Below the pieces are notes generated by a model. That model was not told where the DNA came from, ran no database searches, and worked only from the letters and a program-made list of their open reading frames with translations. Both the position numbers and the translations under genes were made by a program. A DNA stretch of 64,000 nt from contig NZ_CP058561.1 of the NCBI RefSeq assembly GCF_018141425.1, positions 2,232,001 to 2,296,000 of the forward strand, read 5' to 3'. This document shows, piece after piece, positions 60,399 through 64,000 of the stretch (position 1 is the first letter of the stretch; each line of letters opens with the position of its first letter). Source of the DNA: Vallitalea guaymasensis. Lineage in GTDB: Bacteria > Bacillota > Clostridia > Lachnospirales > Vallitaleaceae.

Positions 60399-62645
60399 TT
60401 ATAACACTGGGCTATCATTCCTAGCCTTTAATCTATCCCATCTTCTATCAACTTCCTGCTGAATATCTCCTAGCAAATCTTCATATTTTGGTTTCAATAA
60501 GTGTTTAGTTCTTCCCATCATCTTGAAGAAATCTGCCATTGGGATTTTTTTATTCTTAGTCTCTGGATTGTAATTTATTGTAGTAATACCATTTTCAATT
60601 TCATATAGAGGATGATAACAGCTGTTAACTCCTGCTTCAATTACACTTCTTTCATATCTTGGTTCATCACCCCAGTTAAGAGGACAGGCTGATAATGCTT
60701 TTATAAAGGCTAAACCATATTCTGAAGCATATTTCTGAGCCTTAGCAGCTTTCCTGATAAAATCTGTTGGCATGAACTCAGCAACTGTGGCAACATAAGG
60801 AATGTTAGTAGCTGCAAATATCATAGGAGTGTCCTTATTGTAGTTAGCCTTACCTGCCTGAGCAGGACCGACATGAGAAGTTGAAGTCTTAGCTCCTCTT
60901 GGTGATGAATAGGATAATTGATATCCTGTATTCATATAACCACCATTATCATATTCCATTATTATCATTTTATGATTTCTAAGCGCTGCACCTAGAGCGG
61001 CTCCCATACCTATATCCAGACCACCGTCTCCACTGACCATGACAAATGTGAAATCTTCACCTTCTGGTATCTCTCCTCTTTTTTGTTTTTGATGGAACAT
61101 CTCTACAACACCTGAAAGAGTAGCTCCACCATTTTGGAATAGATTGTGGATATAACTTACTTTAAAAGCTGTTTGTGGATAAGGAGTTGTTACAACCATA
61201 CCACATCCTGTCTGGAACAATAATACTACATTACCTTCAATACCTTTTAATAATAGATTAACATTAACAGGAATACCACAGCCTGGACATGCTCCTGAAC
61301 CTGGTCCCCATCTTTTTGGCATTTTGGTAGCTACCTTAGGCACACCACCTTTTGCAATGAATCTTCCTGTTTCTTCATCTTTAGTTACAGTAACTACCCC
61401 TGGAGATGATTCCTCTTTAGTTATAGGCTTGAATAACTGCTTAGGTTCATAACTCTCATCACCTTTATAGTTACCATAATAATCAAATCTATTTTCTACT
61501 TTTTGACTCTTAGCTATGTCAAGGGCTCTATTTAACATCTCTATGGCATCTTCAATATAAAAGTCTTTTCCACTAAGTCCATAAACCAGTGTTGCAACTT
61601 CAATATTTGATTTATGATCTTGTAAAGTAGCCTTTAACTCTATTGACAAATTACCACCATTAGCACCATAACTATCTTGTCTATCAGCTACAACTATAGC
61701 TTTTGTATTCTTGACCATCTCATATATTTCATCTTGATACCAAGGTCTAAGTGCATTGACTGCGAATACACCAACTTTTTTACCTTCTTTTCTTAATTCA
61801 TCAACTGCAAGAATTGCAGTATCATAACTTGAGCCTATTATGAATAGAGCAGCTTCTGCATCTTCCATCTTATAACCTTCAACTACATTATACGTTCTAC
61901 CAGATAATTCACCATATTCTTTTAAGACGTCTTTAATAACACCTCTAGCTTCATTCATGGCTTCATGTAATTGGAATTTGTTGTTTATCAAGTCTGGTTC
62001 ATTCATATAAGAACCCATAGTTACTGGTTTATCAGGGTCCAAGAGATGGTAGTCTGGCTCATACTTGCCAACGAAGCCCTGAACATCTTCATCTTTTGCA
62101 AAAACCTTTGCTCTTCTTTTTTGATGACTGGTGAAGAATCCGTCAAAAGCAACTATTACAGGCAATTTAACTTTTTCAGCAATCTTAAGAGCACATATAT
62201 TCATGTCATATACTCTCTGAGGGTCTTTTGCAAAGAGAATCACCCATCCTGCATTTAGAGTATACATAATATCACTGTGGTCACCTTTTATAGAAAGAGG
62301 ACCAGATACCGTACGACATACTACATTAAGTACCATGGGAAGTCTAGTACCTGACTGTACAGGTAATTGCTCTAGAGCATATAGGAGACCATTAGCTGAT
62401 GTAGCATTGAAAACACGTCCGCCACCAGCTGTAGCTCCATAACAGATACCAGCTGCTCCATGCTCTCCATCACCTGGTATCATCATTACGTCATGTTCTC
62501 CTTCTGCTTTTAACAGATCCAAGTGTTCTGCTATCTTGGTTGATGGAGTAATTGGATAATAACCCATTATATGATAATTTATTTGTTTAGCCGCATAAGC
62601 CGCCAGCTCATTCCCACTATCAAAAACAATCTTTTGTTCTACCAT
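60399..62645 (-). CDS. 2-oxoacid:ferredoxin oxidoreductase, fused alpha-beta subunits
   Basis: 748 aa. Residues 1-~400 are the PorA/VorA-type alpha part (ELAAYAAKQINYHIMGYYPITPSTKIAEHL; QDSYGANGGNLSIEL). Residues ~430-748 are the beta part with TPP binding: RWGPGSGACPGCGIPVNVNLLLKG, FQTGCGMVVTTPYPQTAF, VSGDGGLDIGMGAALGAALRNHK, YDNGGYMNTGYQLSYSSPRGAKTS. Cys in ACPGCG and TGCGMV can bind a [4Fe-4S] cluster. Converts a 2-oxoacid and CoA to acyl-CoA, CO2 and reduced ferredoxin; whether pyruvate, 2-oxoisovalerate or indolepyruvate is the substrate is open. GGAGG before ATG. Confidence 0.9.
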   Translation of the reverse strand: MVEQKIVFDSGNELAAYAAKQINYHIMGYYPITPSTKIAEHLDLLKAEGEHDVMMIPGDGEHGAAGICYGATAGGGRVFNATSANGLLYALEQLPVQSGTRLPMVLNVVCRTVSGPLSIKGDHSDIMYTLNAGWVILFAKDPQRVYDMNICALKIAEKVKLPVIVAFDGFFTSHQKRRAKVFAKDEDVQGFVGKYEPDYHLLDPDKPVTMGSYMNEPDLINNKFQLHEAMNEARGVIKDVLKEYGELSGRTYNVVEGYKMEDAEAALFIIGSSYDTAILAVDELRKEGKKVGVFAVNALRPWYQDEIYEMVKNTKAIVVADRQDSYGANGGNLSIELKATLQDHKSNIEVATLVYGLSGKDFYIEDAIEMLNRALDIAKSQKVENRFDYYGNYKGDESYEPKQLFKPITKEESSPGVVTVTKDEETGRFIAKGGVPKVATKMPKRWGPGSGACPGCGIPVNVNLLLKGIEGNVVLLFQTGCGMVVTTPYPQTAFKVSYIHNLFQNGGATLSGVVEMFHQKQKRGEIPEGEDFTFVMVSGDGGLDIGMGAALGAALRNHKMIIMEYDNGGYMNTGYQLSYSSPRGAKTSTSHVGPAQAGKANYNKDTPMIFAATNIPYVATVAEFMPTDFIRKAAKAQKYASEYGLAFIKALSACPLNWGDEPRYERSVIEAGVNSCYHPLYEIENGITTINYNPETKNKKIPMADFFKMMGRTKHLLKPKYEDLLGDIQQEVDRRWDRLKARNDSPVL

Positions 62646-62665
62646 TATTAATCCTCCTCTACTTT

Positions 62666-63724
62666 CTAATTTCCGCTCTCAGTATTGACAATTGAATTAG
62701 CGCCAGTATCCTGAAATTCCATCTGATCCACAATCAAGTCTTTATTTCTGACATGTAATTTACTGATATCATAATCTCTTTCTAATTCAGCTGTCAATGC
62801 CGCTGTTGGACAGACTTCTATACATCTAAGGCAGCCTTTGCAATGATGATAATCCAATCCTTTATTGACCATTGCAGGTTTTCCTTTGTATTCTCCTTCA
62901 ACAAATTGGAATACCATATCTGGACATGTAGTATCACATAGACCACAATGTATACATTTTTCTACATGGAATATAGGAACATAACCTTGCCTGCTGGCAG
63001 ATAAATCATTAGTCACTGTACTACCAGGTATAGTATTGACACCACCTATAGGAGCATTAGCATAACCCCAATCTCTTTTTACTTCTTTATATTCTTGATA
63101 TGGGTATTTACCATCATCATCATATTTTGTGATTGTTATTTCTTCATAACCTCTTTTAACTCCAGCCAAGTTACCTTCCAATGCAACTGGATATTTCTTA
63201 CCTATAGTCTCCTTTACTACTTGTTCCAAAGATTCCAATGAAATGAAACCTGTAGCTTTTCCTATTGCTCCTAACAATACCATGTTGATTCTTGTATGTT
63301 CTTCCAATGCTATTTTGAGAGCATCTACACATATTAAGGTTCCGGCATGCATTTTTAATCTATCTCTTATAACGTCCGGCTCGTCATTTGTATTCACTAC
63401 AACCATAGTATTTTCATCCACACCAGCCATTACTGGTATTTTGCCAGCTAGATTCTCATGAAATATCCCTAATACATGAGGTTTCTCTATTGGACTGTTG
63501 ATTCTTATTTCCATATTTGGATCACAATATCTAATAAATGCTTTAACTGGTGTTCCTTTTTTTTCTGAACCATAACTTGCGAAGTTAGAGCTATTAAGGT
63601 CAAGATATAGAGCACCTAACTCACCTAAAATTTTACCAATAAGATTGGCTCCCAGACCTCCAATACTCTCAAGCCTAATCTCATAAAAACCATGTTCATT
63701 TGTAACAGGTAGATTTACACTCAT
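62666..63724 (-). CDS. 2-oxoacid:ferredoxin oxidoreductase, fused gamma-delta subunits
   Basis: 352 aa. N-terminal gamma domain (GFYEIRLESIGGLGANLIGKILGELG, FASYGSEKKGTPVKAFIR, VLGIFHENLAG) to ~190, then a linker and a two-cluster ferredoxin domain: HVEKCIHCGLCDTTCPDMVFQF and HHCKGCLRCIEVCPTAALTAE, each CxxCxxCxxxCP, for two [4Fe-4S] clusters. First gene of the pair, 20 bases before the alpha-beta fusion. Delivers electrons from the TPP site to ferredoxin. AAAGGAGG before ATG. Confidence 0.92.
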   Translation of the reverse strand: MSVNLPVTNEHGFYEIRLESIGGLGANLIGKILGELGALYLDLNSSNFASYGSEKKGTPVKAFIRYCDPNMEIRINSPIEKPHVLGIFHENLAGKIPVMAGVDENTMVVVNTNDEPDVIRDRLKMHAGTLICVDALKIALEEHTRINMVLLGAIGKATGFISLESLEQVVKETIGKKYPVALEGNLAGVKRGYEEITITKYDDDGKYPYQEYKEVKRDWGYANAPIGGVNTIPGSTVTNDLSASRQGYVPIFHVEKCIHCGLCDTTCPDMVFQFVEGEYKGKPAMVNKGLDYHHCKGCLRCIEVCPTAALTAELERDYDISKLHVRNKDLIVDQMEFQDTGANSIVNTESGN

Positions 63725-63789
63725 CTTCTTTCCTCCTTTTATGTGTTAAAAATCAATAGTAAAATTACTAAATATATCCTTTGACAATC

Positions 63790-63817
63790 ATTATAACATA
63801 ATAATAATTATTATCAA
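63790..63817 (-). promoter_or_regulatory. Promoter of the 2-oxoacid oxidoreductase operon
   Basis: On the minus strand TTGATA (63812-63817), 16 bp, TATAAT (63790-63795), about 65 bases before the ATG. From 63818 to the window end I see only AT-rich sequence with no supported gene. Confidence 0.6.
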
Positions 63818-64000
63818 GTACTTATTATCTAATTTTATGTTCTATTTTTATACTCATACCACTTTCAGTATAAGTAAAAATATAACGGAATATACCAATT
63901 ATTTATTTAAAAACAGTGTAATATTCAATTACTACTTAGCAAAGAGTTTTATTCAATTCACTTTAAAATAGAATTTTTACAGAAATAAAAAAATCATCCT

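Noticed and set aside
1-64000. CRISPR arrays, tRNA and rRNA genes
   Set aside because: No regularly spaced repeats, cloverleaf or rRNA-like stretches were noticed by eye; a tRNAscan/CRISPR search was not possible here.

Overview
The window comes from an AT-rich, Gram-positive-type anaerobe, most likely a Clostridia/Lachnospirales member; a Vallitalea-like marine or gut clostridium is my guess from gene style, not a proven placement. The reasons are the low GC, strong AGGAGG ribosome sites, TTGACA/TATAAT promoters, lipoprotein-type solute binders, ferredoxin-dependent 2-oxoacid oxidoreductase, a tetrahydrofolate riboswitch and several oxygen-sensitive Fe-S enzymes (radical SAM proteins, cysteine-desulfidase family).

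Layout. 1-5064: an acetyltransferase cut by the window edge, translationally coupled to a 1424-residue DUF4011/SF1 helicase with a Vsr-like nuclease end (a defence-type protein). 5336-8758: a large secreted beta-helix glycosidase. 9127-14302 (+): a small unknown protein, a secreted 5'-nucleotidase with LysM, a YibE/F lipoprotein, then a THF riboswitch with terminator controlling a folate ECF transporter S component, and a RimL-type acetyltransferase. 14545-19387: an unusually AT-rich RiPP-like cassette with two divergent, paralogous Cys-rich precursor peptides (one with a TTG start), a radical SAM/SPASM maturase, an ABC exporter and an S41 peptidase; this is the most interesting region. 19530-21649: a two-gene DNA repair/modification radical SAM pair. 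21778-25532: a run of unknown membrane-anchored proteins, three of them paralogues. 25728-34233: a maltodextrin/starch locus (secreted CGTase-like amylase, ABC importer, intracellular neopullulanase-type GH13) and a divergent LacI regulator with visible operators.

34530-42430: a probable catabolic locus (DHDPS-family lyase, CoA-disulfide-reductase-like flavoprotein, PPC-domain protein, TAXI-type TRAP importer, Crp/Fnr regulator, L-cysteine desulfidase family enzyme) with a 12-bp inverted repeat spanning the divergent Crp/Fnr-desulfidase promoters. 42575-48693: a sugar/AI-2-type ABC importer operon interrupted between binding protein and ATPase by an intact IS110-family element with a structured leader that may encode its bridge RNA. 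49415-54190: cell-surface proteins, including one with a WXG/LXG-like N-terminus, copper-amine-oxidase-like repeats and an L,D-transpeptidase-like end, and a decayed domain fragment. 54383-60255: a hydantoinase/DUF917/NCS1 permease operon with its PucR regulator. 60399-63724: a fused two-gene 2-oxoacid:ferredoxin oxidoreductase.

Perfect intercistronic hairpins occur repeatedly after highly expressed first genes (binding proteins, amylase, precursor peptide), suggesting differential expression inside operons is a habit of this genome. No tRNA, rRNA or CRISPR array was seen.
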